Shown here: positions 10,305 through 18,754 of the stretch, in pieces
How positions within the stretch are numbered: the stretch's first letter is position 1
Layout of the letters: each line of letters begins with the position of its first letter
Assembly: GCA_028041985.1 (NCBI GenBank)
Contig: JAOFNL010000004.1
Span: forward strand, 1 to 32,115
From: Psychromonas sp.
Lineage (GTDB): Bacteria; Pseudomonadota; Gammaproteobacteria; Enterobacterales; Psychromonadaceae
Direction of reading: 5' to 3'
Length of the DNA: 32,115 nt
Translations under genes and position numbers: made by a program
Notes under the pieces: model-generated
What the model saw: the letters and a program-made list of their open reading frames with translations, nothing else
Told to the model about the DNA's origin: nothing
Databases searched by the model: none

Positions 10305-10349
10305 TTATAAATAAAAAAAGAAAAGCCGACTGAGTAATAGTCGGCTTTT
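10305..10349 (-). terminator. Intrinsic terminator of sohB
   Basis: On the minus strand an 11-bp perfect stem AAAAGCCGACT / AGTCGGCTTTT with a 7-nt loop is followed by CTTTTTTTATTTA. It separates sohB from topA, so topA must have its own promoter in the 110 bp or so that follow. Confidence 0.92.
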
Positions 10350-10371
10350 TACGTTATTTCAAGTAAGAAAG

Positions 10372-11421
10372 CTATTTAAACATTCGAGAAATGTTTGTTT
10401 GCATGATGTTTAATAAACTCGATTCAACGGATAATGCGACACTTTTCCCTATTTTTTCAGATAATTTTTTACTTTTTTGATATTGAACTTGAACAATATG
10501 TTTTGCATCCACATGTTCTAATAAATAATCATCACTGGTTTGAATCACGTCAATCAACTTTAAATCGATTGCTTGTGTTCCATACCAATGCTCACCAGTA
10601 GCAATTTTTTCAATATTTAATTGTGGACGATGTTCGCTAACAAAGTGCTTAAATAATTGATGCGTTTCTTCTAATTCTTGTTTAAATTTCTCACGCCCAA
10701 GGTCATCATTTTCACCGAACATCGTTAATGTGCGCTTGTATTGACCAGCCGTCAATTGTTCAAATTCTACATCATGTTTTTTTAATAATTTATTGAAGTT
10801 AGGTATTTGTGCAATAACACCGATAGAACCAATAATAGAAAATGGTGCAGCAATGATTTTATCAGCAACACATGCCATCATATATCCACCACTTGCCGCT
10901 ACCTTATCCACAGAGATAGTTAACGGGATTTTTTTATCTTTTAAACGTTGCAATTGTGAAGCGGCTAAACCATAACCATGGACCATACCACCGCCACTTT
11001 CTAGACGTACAAATACTTCATCAGATTCAGATGCGACACTTAATATTGCAGTCACTTCTTCACGTAACGAAGTAACTTCTTTTGCATCAATGCTGCCTTT
11101 AAAATCGATAACAAATAGCTGAGATTTTATCGCAGAATTATTGCCTTTTTTAGCGAATTCTTTCTCTTGTTTTTGCTCTATTTTAAGTGCTTTTTTATCT
11201 TCTTTTTGTTTTACTTTTAATTGTGCAGGGGTTAATAACTGTTCAGTAATTGATTTTTTCGTGTCATTAATCTGCTCTGATAGATCGGTAATTTCTAATT
11301 CACCTTTCTTACTTTTTTGTTTACTTGTTAGCGCAATAATTGTAATTAAAACAGCAACTACAGTGATGACAAATGTGATAGCTTTTGCTAAAAACAGCCC
11401 GTATTCAAATAGAAATTCCAA
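10372..11421 (-). CDS. sohB: SohB, S49-family inner membrane peptidase
   Basis: Membrane-bound serine peptidase of the SppA family, thought to act on periplasmic or membrane substrates; multicopy sohB suppresses htrA loss in E. coli. The protein is 349 aa. One N-terminal membrane segment is at about residues 9-32, then a charged coiled-coil-like linker rich in K, Q and E (about 35-95), then the catalytic domain. The Ser/Lys dyad is visible: Ser177 in DKVAASGGYMMAC and Lys229 in TAGQYKRTLTMFG. It sits between yciK (divergent, 127 bp) and topA, as in other gammaproteobacteria. A second S49 peptidase, sppA, is also in this window. Confidence 0.96.
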   Translation of the reverse strand: MEFLFEYGLFLAKAITFVITVVAVLITIIALTSKQKSKKGELEITDLSEQINDTKKSITEQLLTPAQLKVKQKEDKKALKIEQKQEKEFAKKGNNSAIKSQLFVIDFKGSIDAKEVTSLREEVTAILSVASESDEVFVRLESGGGMVHGYGLAASQLQRLKDKKIPLTISVDKVAASGGYMMACVADKIIAAPFSIIGSIGVIAQIPNFNKLLKKHDVEFEQLTAGQYKRTLTMFGENDDLGREKFKQELEETHQLFKHFVSEHRPQLNIEKIATGEHWYGTQAIDLKLIDVIQTSDDYLLEHVDAKHIVQVQYQKSKKLSEKIGKSVALSVESSLLNIMQTNISRMFK

Positions 11422-11548
11422 AATAAATCCTCTTTATATTAAGTCTGCGCACATAATGACAAAAAACAACTGAACGTACAAAAGAGTTTGAGTCTTTTTT
11501 CAAAAAAACAGCTATCATTCAATTTTTTTATCAATAAGAGTATCTTAA

Positions 11549-12286
11549 ATGGATTATATTGCCCCTAATAACTTACTAGTGAACAAAACCATCCTTATCA
11601 CAGGTGCAGGTGATGGTATTGGAAAAGCATTAGCCATTAAATGCGCTTCGTTGGGTGCAAATGTCATTTTATTGGGTAAAACAGTTAAAAAGTTAGAATC
11701 CGTTTATGATCAAATTGAAGCCTTAAATAGACAATCTGCCGCCATTTTACCCGTTGATTTGAAGGGGGCGACTGAAGAACATTATCGTGATCTAGCCGAT
11801 ACTGTAGAACATGAATTTGGTAAATTGGATGCCTTAGTGCATAACGCAAGTCAATTAGGCGTGCTTAGTCCTTTTAAACAAGTTGAAAGTAAAATGTGGG
11901 AAGAAGTTATGCAAGTTAACTTAAATGCCCCCTTTCTACTTACTAAATACCTCATTCCAGTTTTAGAAAAAGCTGAACATGCGAGCGTTATTTTTACAAC
12001 TTCTGGTGTAGGCAACAAAGGTAGGGCTTATTGGGGACCTTATAGCGTGTCTAAGTTTGCAACCGAGGGAATGATGCAAGTTGTTGCTGATGAGTATGAA
12101 GAGAGCTCTCTGCGCTTTAATGCCATTAATCCTGGCGCAACAAAGACAGCTATGAGAGCAAGCGCATTTCCTGCGGAAGATACTCGCTTATTAAAAACAC
12201 CAGAACAAGTGCTCGATACTTATTTATATCTATTAGGGGATGAAAGTGTAGGTATTACAGGGCAACGATTTAACGCACAATCATAG
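11549..12286 (+). CDS. yciK: YciK-type short-chain dehydrogenase/reductase
   Basis: Cytosolic SDR oxidoreductase of 245 aa; its physiological substrate is unknown. The NAD(P)-binding motif is at about residues 19-25 (TGAGDGIGKAL). The structural HNAS motif follows (LVHNASQLG). The catalytic residues are the Ser of TTSGVGNKG and the YxxxK of GPYSVSKFATEG. INPGATKTAMR closes the cofactor site. Divergent from sohB, with which yciK is conserved across the group. A long hairpin immediately downstream ends the transcript. Confidence 0.94.
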   Translation: MDYIAPNNLLVNKTILITGAGDGIGKALAIKCASLGANVILLGKTVKKLESVYDQIEALNRQSAAILPVDLKGATEEHYRDLADTVEHEFGKLDALVHNASQLGVLSPFKQVESKMWEEVMQVNLNAPFLLTKYLIPVLEKAEHASVIFTTSGVGNKGRAYWGPYSVSKFATEGMMQVVADEYEESSLRFNAINPGATKTAMRASAFPAEDTRLLKTPEQVLDTYLYLLGDESVGITGQRFNAQS

Positions 12287-12309
12287 TTTTTAACTACAAA
12301 CCATGAATG

Positions 12310-12337
12310 AAATAAAGGCAGATGTCTGCCTTTATTT
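12310..12337. terminator. Bidirectional terminator between yciK and lpxM
   Basis: A 13-bp perfect stem AAATAAAGGCAGA / TCTGCCTTTATTT with a TG loop is flanked by AT-rich DNA on both sides. It lies 23 nt past the yciK stop and overlaps the lpxM stop codon, so it probably serves both convergent genes. Confidence 0.85.
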
Positions 12338-13297
12338 ATATATTTTTAATCCTTTTTCGGGCCTTGTTTTAAAGAGTCTTAAGGTCCACATATATTGCGA
12401 CCGCTCTAGGTTAACTAGTTTTTCGATAGCCGCATTCATTAAATCTGTATCTATTTGATCATTACCACTTGGAATACCTTCAATAGGTGCATGGCAAATC
12501 ACATCAACCTTGCTAGTTTGCTCGTTATATATCGTATATACGGGAATGACAACGGCATTTCCTAATTTAGCTAATCGCCCTATCACTGGTAATGTCGCTT
12601 TTTGAGTAGCAAAGAAGGAAGAGAATATACTGCTTTCTGGCCCATGGTCTTCATCCGGTAAATAATAGAAATGTGTATTATCACGTAGACTTTTAATCGC
12701 CGGTTTTAGACCTTCACTACGATGGTATAACATCCCTTTACCCGATTGACGTACAAATCTAGTACGATAACGAGTAACAAACCAATCAAATATTGGATTT
12801 TTATAATCATTAAACATACTTGATAATGGATAATCATTGCCTGAAATAGCCGCCACTCCTGAATAATCAAGCCCATAACAATGCGGACCTAGAAATATCA
12901 CCGCTTTATTGTTTTGTTCAGCTTCTCTAATAAAGTGCTCGCCGATAAAATTAACACGATTTTTTAAGAATTCTTTGCTTCTGAATGCTAACTCTCCCAT
13001 CGAAAGTGATATCTGTGCAACAGCTCTAAAGTTTTTTCGCATTAATTTGTCTTTTTCAAGATCGGTATATTCAGGAAAACAGAGACCAATATTGATGAAT
13101 GCAATTCTTTTACGTTTATCTAAAAACTTCATGCCATAAAGCTTGTCTGCTACCCAGCCAGCAAATTTATCACGAGGACGTATAGGCAAATAACTTAAAA
13201 CATATAATAAACCGAGTAATGACCAGTATACCCAATATTGAGGAAGAAAATATTTTTTTTTAAGAGAAGTATCAAACTTAGAATTGTATTGCGTCAT
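12332..13297 (-). CDS. lpxM: Lipid A late acyltransferase LpxM (MsbB)
   Basis: Inner membrane LPLAT-superfamily enzyme that adds the secondary acyl chain (myristate in E. coli) to acylated KDO2-lipid IVA, the last acylation of lipid A. I start at MTQYNSKFDTSLKKK (321 aa) with AAAGGT upstream; the longer ORF-track start would lie inside the SRP RNA gene. One N-terminal hydrophobic segment is at about residues 20-37. The catalytic HX4D is His139/Asp144 (GPHCYGLD). The segment YYLPDEDHGPESSIFSSFFA is much closer to LpxM than to LpxL. It lies 36 nt downstream of ffs with no terminator between. Confidence 0.93.
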   Translation of the reverse strand: MTQYNSKFDTSLKKKYFLPQYWVYWSLLGLLYVLSYLPIRPRDKFAGWVADKLYGMKFLDKRKRIAFINIGLCFPEYTDLEKDKLMRKNFRAVAQISLSMGELAFRSKEFLKNRVNFIGEHFIREAEQNNKAVIFLGPHCYGLDYSGVAAISGNDYPLSSMFNDYKNPIFDWFVTRYRTRFVRQSGKGMLYHRSEGLKPAIKSLRDNTHFYYLPDEDHGPESSIFSSFFATQKATLPVIGRLAKLGNAVVIPVYTIYNEQTSKVDVICHAPIEGIPSGNDQIDTDLMNAAIEKLVNLERSQYMWTLRLFKTRPEKGLKIYK

Positions 13298-13333
13298 GAT
13301 TAGACCTTTAACAGGTAATAATGATGTGATGGT

Positions 13334-13446
<113 letters not shown>

Positions 13447-13483
13447 ATTGTCACTGCACCAAGTTGTAACACTTGATGCGGCG

Positions 13484-13511
13484 ATTATACGTAAGCACCG
13501 ATATATTTCAA
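13484..13511 (-). promoter_or_regulatory. Sigma-70 promoter of ffs
   Basis: On the minus strand TTGAAA is followed after 16 bp by a perfect TATAAT. A start about 7 nt downstream gives a 5' leader of about 30 nt before the mature RNA. That agrees with the known E. coli 4.5S precursor, whose short leader is removed by RNase P. Confidence 0.8.
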
Positions 13512-13566
13512 TAGGTAATTATCTATTTAATGCTAACCGATTAAATTGTCAGCAATTATCTGAAAT

Positions 13567-14355
13567 TTATGAAAATATTAATTCGAATGCAACTAAGATC
13601 ATTAAAACAGAAAATGATTTTTTGAGTATTTTAGGATTTAAACGATGGGTTAACTTAGCACCAATTTTTGCAAAATAAGTGCTACTTATAACAATTCCAA
13701 ATAATGCGGGCCAATAAATATAACCAAAAGAGTGCTCAGGAAGATTAATAGCATTCTGCCCTGCCCATAAATAACCAAATGTGCCAGAAATTGCCAGTGG
13801 AAAACCAGTGGCAGAAGAGGTGGCAATAGCTCTGGTTATATTGACTTTATAAAAAGTTAAAACTGGCACGACTAAAGACCCACCTGCAATACCGAAAAGA
13901 CCTGAAACAAAGCCTACAACACTTCCGATTACTGAGCAGCCAAAGTTTTTAGGTAGCTGTTGTGTCGCTTTTGGCGTGAGTGAAAACCACATTTGAATAG
14001 CAACAAATATTGCATAAACCGCAAAAATATTTTGTAACATTTTACCATCAAGAAGATCAGCGACATAAGCTCCTAACAAACCACCTATAAACATGCCTAA
14101 TGATAATTTTAGGGCTAATGACCAATCTATTGTTTTAGTTTTTTGATGAACATAAATAGTACTTAAAGAAGTGAAAATAATTGAGGCTAATGAAGTGCCA
14201 ATAGCTAAATGAGTTAATACTTCAGTGGGAAAATTTAAATAGGTAAAAGTAAAAATCAGTGTCGGTACAATGACGATTCCACCACCTAAACCAAATAAGC
14301 CGGCTATTATGCCTGCGATTGCCCCCAGACATAAATAACCAACAATCATTAGCAT
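13567..14355 (-). CDS. TauE/SafE (TSUP) family membrane permease
   Basis: Polytopic inner membrane transporter of 262 aa from the family that moves sulfite, sulfoacetate or other small anions; the substrate is not readable from sequence. The protein shows two homologous halves, each opening with a glycine-rich motif: GIIAGLFGLGGGIVIVPTL near residue 15 and GFVSGLFGIAGGSLVVPVL near residue 150. About eight hydrophobic segments are visible. The start codon shares one base with the pssA stop (TAATG), so the two are translationally coupled. Nothing like a terminator separates it from the ffs promoter about 55 bp downstream. Confidence 0.9.
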   Translation of the reverse strand: MLMIVGYLCLGAIAGIIAGLFGLGGGIVIVPTLIFTFTYLNFPTEVLTHLAIGTSLASIIFTSLSTIYVHQKTKTIDWSLALKLSLGMFIGGLLGAYVADLLDGKMLQNIFAVYAIFVAIQMWFSLTPKATQQLPKNFGCSVIGSVVGFVSGLFGIAGGSLVVPVLTFYKVNITRAIATSSATGFPLAISGTFGYLWAGQNAINLPEHSFGYIYWPALFGIVISSTYFAKIGAKLTHRLNPKILKKSFSVLMILVAFELIFS

Positions 14356-15704
14356 TAGATAATGCCTTTTACTATTTTATCGGCTTTGATTCTTCTTAAT
14401 CTTGAAATCAGTTGTTTTACTTTATCTGGATAGGTTCTCAAATCATCTATCTCTTTATAATCATTGATAAGTCGAGTATGTATAAGAATATTATCTAGTT
14501 CCTCATCCATCAAAGATGCTAACTCTTTATGTGGATCATCAATCAAAAGACCATTCTCTAAATCTAACCGCCATGCTCTTGGATTAAGGTTATGTCCAGT
14601 AAGCAAAGAATGACGATGGTCAGAATAGACCCCTTTTAAATGAAAACTATTTGTTTCATGTTTCCATAAGTGTATTTTGAGGTGACCTTGTAATATCGAA
14701 GTATGATGTTTTTTTGCAAATTTTCTCAAGTTAACTTCATATAAATAGGGTAAAGCAGCAATCGTCTTAAAAGGTTTATCTTCAGGTATATAAAAATCAT
14801 TAGCTGTTTTATCACCAACAACAATAGTAATCTTAATTTTACGTTTTAATAAAGCCGTGATGTCGCGCCCCAATACAGCAGGAAGATTAAAGTAAGGGGT
14901 AAAAAGGATAAGTTCTTGCTCTGTTGATTTGAAAATAGATCTAATAATTTGGTTTAATATATTTTTACTAGACCCAATACCAGTTATAGGTCTTATTGCT
15001 AGCCCTTCTGTTTTAACAGAGTCAAACTTATATCCAGATATTTTTAATTGTCGGCTTAAATTCTTATGATCTTTTTTTATCTCATTAAACTTAGGGACTA
15101 CAGGCGCATTTAATTCAACAACAGCTTCACTTTCAACAATCACTTGTTGTAAATAATTAACCATAGTATCAGCTAATGCTTTCTCGGCGATTAACCAATA
15201 GCGATCAAAGCGGTATCTATCTTGTTGATGAAGATAAATATTATTGATACTTGCACCACTATAAAAAACAACATCATCAAAAATAAACCCTTTAAGATGT
15301 TGCACACCAAAGAGTTCCTTTCTTTTTACAGGTAAGCCTACAATTTTAACGCCACTGCCCTTTAACTTAGCGACACTTTGATACCATGTAGTATTGGTAT
15401 TTCCACCTTTAACTGCTCCAATCAATCCTCGTTGTGCACGATGAAAATCAATACAAATAACGATATCTAATTCAGGACTACGTAATTTAGCAGCATACAA
15501 TGCATCTAATACTTCAGCGCCTGCTTCATCTGCTTCAAGATATAAAGCAGCGAGATAAATACGTTGTGACGCTTCATTAATCTGCTTAAATAACTCCTCT
15601 TTAAATGCTTTAGTCGTTAATAAGCATTTAACATTAGAAGCAGACATAGGAAGCTTTTTCAAATTGGTTAGAAATGAAAGGTTTTCTGTCGTTTGTTTAA
15701 TCAT
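14355..15704 (-). CDS. pssA: Phosphatidylserine synthase (CDP-diacylglycerol--serine O-phosphatidyltransferase)
   Basis: Makes phosphatidylserine from CDP-diacylglycerol and serine, the committed step to phosphatidylethanolamine; a peripheral inner membrane enzyme of the phospholipase D superfamily. At 449 aa it matches the E. coli length (451). Two HKD motifs are visible: His136/Lys138/Asp143 (HLKGFIFDD) and His355/Lys357/Asp362 (HLKGVYSD), the latter followed by NLNPRAWRLDLENG. The CTPYFNLPA-like block (FTPYFNLPAVLGRD) is also present. The C-terminus is strongly basic (RLRRIKADK), fitting binding to acidic membranes. Coupled downstream to a TSUP permease. A TATAAT at about 15735 may be the -10. 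Confidence 0.96.
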   Translation of the reverse strand: MIKQTTENLSFLTNLKKLPMSASNVKCLLTTKAFKEELFKQINEASQRIYLAALYLEADEAGAEVLDALYAAKLRSPELDIVICIDFHRAQRGLIGAVKGGNTNTTWYQSVAKLKGSGVKIVGLPVKRKELFGVQHLKGFIFDDVVFYSGASINNIYLHQQDRYRFDRYWLIAEKALADTMVNYLQQVIVESEAVVELNAPVVPKFNEIKKDHKNLSRQLKISGYKFDSVKTEGLAIRPITGIGSSKNILNQIIRSIFKSTEQELILFTPYFNLPAVLGRDITALLKRKIKITIVVGDKTANDFYIPEDKPFKTIAALPYLYEVNLRKFAKKHHTSILQGHLKIHLWKHETNSFHLKGVYSDHRHSLLTGHNLNPRAWRLDLENGLLIDDPHKELASLMDEELDNILIHTRLINDYKEIDDLRTYPDKVKQLISRLRRIKADKIVKGII

Positions 15705-15793
15705 AAATCTCTATTATGTTATACCATTTCAATTATATATAGTGGTTTTATACTCACTAAAAATGCATAAAATAATTAGTAGTTTTAATATTA

Positions 15794-15827
15794 TTAAGCC
15801 TCATAACAAAACTGTTATGAGGCTTAA
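15794..15827 (-). terminator. Terminator of aspC
   Basis: A perfect 15-bp stem TTAAGCCTCATAACA / TGTTATGAGGCTTAA with a 4-nt loop, 24 nt past the aspC stop. The T run on the minus strand is weak (AATAATATT). Confidence 0.75.
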
Positions 15828-15850
15828 TTGCTTAAATCATTTGTGTTGAA

Positions 15851-17041
15851 TTAGAATACTTTTGCTAATGCATCACATAATGGTTCCATATTACTTTTTG
15901 TCATACCGGCTACAGAGATACGACCAGAGCCTACTATGTAAACAGCATGCTGTTCTTTAAGAATATTTACTTGCTCAACAGTTAAACCAGAAAATGAGAA
16001 CATACCATATTGACGACTAATGAAACTAAAGTCACCTGGTACGCCTTTTTCTTTTAATGTTACTACAAATAGATCTCGCATTTCTTGAATACGGTTGCGC
16101 ATATCTGCAACTTCTAAAATCCATTGTTGGTACAGTTCTGCATCATTTAAAATAGTTGTTACGATTGCAGCGCCATGACATGGAGGATTAGAATAATTAC
16201 TACGAATACCAGCTTTAATTTGGCTAAATGCAGCTTCAGCAATATCACTATTTTTTGCTACTAAGGTAATTCCGCCTACACGTTCATTGTATAAGCCAAA
16301 GTTTTTAGAAAATGAGTTCGCAATTAATAACTCTTCATTATATTTTGCGAATACACGCAGACCTTCAGCATCTTCTTCAACGCCTTTACCAAAACCTTGG
16401 TATGCAAAATCAAAAAATGGAATAGCACCTAATTCAGCAGTTAATTTAGCTAAAATTTCCCATTGAGCCGATGTAGGGTCGATGCCCGTTGGGTTATGAC
16501 AACATCCGTGAAATAACACCATATCACCTGCTTCTACAGATTTAAGTGATTCAATCATCGCATCAAAATCAAGATCTTTAGTTTCAGCATCATAATAAGC
16601 ATAACTCGCTACTTCTAAACCTGAAGTTTTGAATACATTGCCATGATTAGCCCAAGTTGGATTACTAACCCAAATCTTTTTAATGCCTAAATGATTAACT
16701 GCAAAATCAGCACCAGTACGAAGTGCTCCTGTACCACCAGGTACTTGTGCTGTACGAGCTCGTTTAGAAGCAATAATGTCAGAGTCTTTACCAAACAATA
16801 AAACTTGAACAGCGTCGCCGTAAGCAGCGATACCTTCAATGGTTAAATAACTCTTTGTTGTTTCTTCAGCAAGTAGACGTTTTTCAGCTTCTTTAACTGT
16901 CGCTAAAATTGGCGTTTGGCCCATTTCATTCTTATAAATACCAACTCCTAAGTTGATTTTATGAGTGCGTTCATCTTTTTTAAATGCATCTGTTAAACCT
17001 AAAATCGGATCCGCAGGTGCCATACTTACTAGTTCAAACAT
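15851..17041 (-). CDS. aspC: Aspartate (aromatic) aminotransferase
   Basis: PLP-dependent class I aminotransferase interconverting aspartate/2-oxoglutarate and oxaloacetate/glutamate, often also acting on aromatic amino acids. I start at [16 protein letters not shown] (396 aa, the E. coli AspC length). AAGGAAG precedes this ATG; the ORF-track start adds nine residues. The PLP lysine is Lys246 in [15 protein letters not shown]. The substrate-binding [13 protein letters not shown] and [11 protein letters not shown] motifs are present. A tyrB-type specificity cannot be excluded from sequence. It follows the fumarase gene on the same strand, 86 bp apart, so C4 metabolites link the two. Confidence 0.94.
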   Translation of the reverse strand: MFELVSMAPADPILGLTDAFKKDERTHKINLGVGIYKNEMGQTPILATVKEAEKRLLAEETTKSYLTIEGIAAYGDAVQVLLFGKDSDIIASKRARTAQVPGGTGALRTGADFAVNHLGIKKIWVSNPTWANHGNVFKTSGLEVASYAYYDAETKDLDFDAMIESLKSVEAGDMVLFHGCCHNPTGIDPTSAQWEILAKLTAELGAIPFFDFAYQGFGKGVEEDAEGLRVFAKYNEELLIANSFSKNFGLYNERVGGITLVAKNSDIAEAAFSQIKAGIRSNYSNPPCHGAAIVTTILNDAELYQQWILEVADMRNRIQEMRDLFVVTLKEKGVPGDFSFISRQYGMFSFSGLTVEQVNILKEQHAVYIVGSGRISVAGMTKSNMEPLCDALAKVF

Positions 17042-17127
17042 TATTACTTCCTTGATTACTGGTGACAAAAAAAATTAAAATTAATGCTTTATACCATTCT
17101 TACTATTTCAAGCAATCAATTTAATAA

Positions 17128-18669
17128 TTATTCTGACATTTTGCTATCTAATTCGGCTATTTTTGCCTTCCAAATAGCCGGTCCTTGTTCATGCACATTA
17201 TTTCCCAAACTATCAACAGCGACTGTTACAGGCATATCTTCAACATCAAACTCATATATTGCTTCCATCCCTAAGTCGGAAAATGCAACTACACGTGATT
17301 TTTTGATTGCTTTTGCAACTAAATAAGCGGCACCACCTACAGCCATTAAATAAACTGATTTATGCTTAGCAATTGAATCGACAGTTTGTTGACCACGCTC
17401 AGACTTACCAATCATGCCTAATAAACCAGTTTCTTCTAACATAAAATCTGTGAATTTATCCATACGAGTTGCTGTTGTAGGTCCTGCTGGACCAACAACT
17501 TCATCACGCACTGCATCAACAGGCCCTACGTAATAAATAAAGCGCCCATTAAAATCGACGCCTTCGGGTAAACCTTCTCCGCTAGTAATCAGTTCTTGGA
17601 TACGCTTATGTGCTGCATCACGTCCGGTTAAAATTTTCCCCGATAATAATAATGTGTCACCACTTTTCCATTCGCTCATATCAGCTTTAGTCATGTTATT
17701 CACGTTTACACGTTTAACATTCTCACCGACTTCGCGGGTAATTTCTGGCCACTGATCTAATGATGGAGGCGTTAAAACAGCTTCACCTGAACCGTCTAGC
17801 GTAAAATGCGCATGACGAGTGGCCGCACAGTTAGGGATCATAACGACAGGTTTCGAAGCCGCATGGGTAGGACAACTTTTAATTTTAATATCTAAAACCG
17901 TTGTTAACCCACCAAGACCTTGAGCACCTATCCCTAAATTATTAACTCGTTTAAAAATAGATAAGCGTAATTTTTCATCTGTAGTTAATGAATCTGGCTC
18001 GTTTTTAGCTTTTTCTTGTAGTTCAAAAATATCTACAGGCTCCATTAATGACTCTTTCGCCATTACCGCTGCTTTTTCAGCAGTGCCACCAATGCCTATA
18101 CCTAACATACCCGGCGGGCACCATCCTGCCCCCATTGTTGGTACTGTTTTTTCAATCCAATCTTCAATTGAGTCAGAAGGATTTAACATCGCCATTTTAG
18201 ATTTGTTTTCAGAACCACCGCCTTTAGCTGCAACCATGATTTCAACTTTATTACCTTTAACCATTTCAACATGCACAACTGAAGGTGTGTTGTCTTTAGT
18301 GTTTTTACGTGCGCCGGCTGGATCAGCAACAATTGAAGCACGTAAAGGATTGGTTTGCTCGTTATAAGCCTGGCGAACACCTTCATCCACCAATTCTTGA
18401 ATAGTTAACTCTGTTTCAAAACTTACTTTCATTCCAATTTTAACGAATACAGTGACAATACCTGTATCTTGGCAGATAGGTCGTTTTCCTTCAGCGGACA
18501 TACGAGAGTTGATAAGAATTTGCGCAATTGCATCTTTTGCAGCAGGATTTTGCTCCGCTTGGTAGGCTTTATCCATGGCTTGAATGAAATCAAGTGGGTG
18601 ATAATATGAAATAAATTGCAATGCGTTTTTCACGCTATTAATGAAATCAAGTTCTTTAATGACTGTCAT
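17128..18669 (-). CDS. Class I (Fe-S dependent) fumarate hydratase
   Basis: Interconverts fumarate and malate in the TCA cycle using an oxygen-sensitive [4Fe-4S] cluster. It is 513 aa and fuses the alpha and beta parts of the tartrate/fumarate hydro-lyase family. The alpha part (about residues 10-290) carries CQDTG with Cys66, GAGWCPPGM with Cys184 and IPNCAATRH with Cys281, the likely cluster ligands. The beta part (about 330-505) shows SGKILTGRDAAHKR, YYVGPVD and GPTTATRMDKF. This is a FumA/FumB-type enzyme and not the stable class II FumC; I cannot choose between the A and B names. Start supported by GGGAGCG upstream. Confidence 0.94.
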   Translation of the reverse strand: MTVIKELDFINSVKNALQFISYYHPLDFIQAMDKAYQAEQNPAAKDAIAQILINSRMSAEGKRPICQDTGIVTVFVKIGMKVSFETELTIQELVDEGVRQAYNEQTNPLRASIVADPAGARKNTKDNTPSVVHVEMVKGNKVEIMVAAKGGGSENKSKMAMLNPSDSIEDWIEKTVPTMGAGWCPPGMLGIGIGGTAEKAAVMAKESLMEPVDIFELQEKAKNEPDSLTTDEKLRLSIFKRVNNLGIGAQGLGGLTTVLDIKIKSCPTHAASKPVVMIPNCAATRHAHFTLDGSGEAVLTPPSLDQWPEITREVGENVKRVNVNNMTKADMSEWKSGDTLLLSGKILTGRDAAHKRIQELITSGEGLPEGVDFNGRFIYYVGPVDAVRDEVVGPAGPTTATRMDKFTDFMLEETGLLGMIGKSERGQQTVDSIAKHKSVYLMAVGGAAYLVAKAIKKSRVVAFSDLGMEAIYEFDVEDMPVTVAVDSLGNNVHEQGPAIWKAKIAELDSKMSE

Positions 18670-18718
18670 CAGTCGCTCCCAATAAATAGTAAACAGTTTG
18701 TAGAAAAATAATGGTAAT

Positions 18719-18727
18719 ATTATAACA
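18719..18727 (-). promoter_or_regulatory. Extended -10 promoter of the fumarase gene
   Basis: On the minus strand TGTTATAAT is a perfect extended -10 (TG-N-TATAAT) about 50 bp before the fumarase start; no good -35 is present. It lies in the 85-bp divergent gap shared with pabB. Confidence 0.5.
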
Positions 18728-18754
18728 CTGACAACCCAAGTTTTTGTTAATAAA

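Noticed and set aside
11141-11473. 110-aa plus-strand ORF opposite sohB
   Set aside because: A shadow of the lysine/glutamine-rich sohB linker and the membrane segment read on the other strand.
13448-13678. 76-aa plus-strand ORF covering the ffs promoter and the 3' end of the TSUP gene
   Set aside because: It lies antisense to the permease C-terminus and the ffs promoter, has no ribosome site, and encodes no recognisable domain.
15715-17110. TTATACCATT motifs before pssA (about 15720) and in the aspC-fumarase gap (about 17090)
   Set aside because: They resemble the outer 8 bases of the dispersed repeat but similarity does not extend further, so chance in AT-rich DNA is likely.
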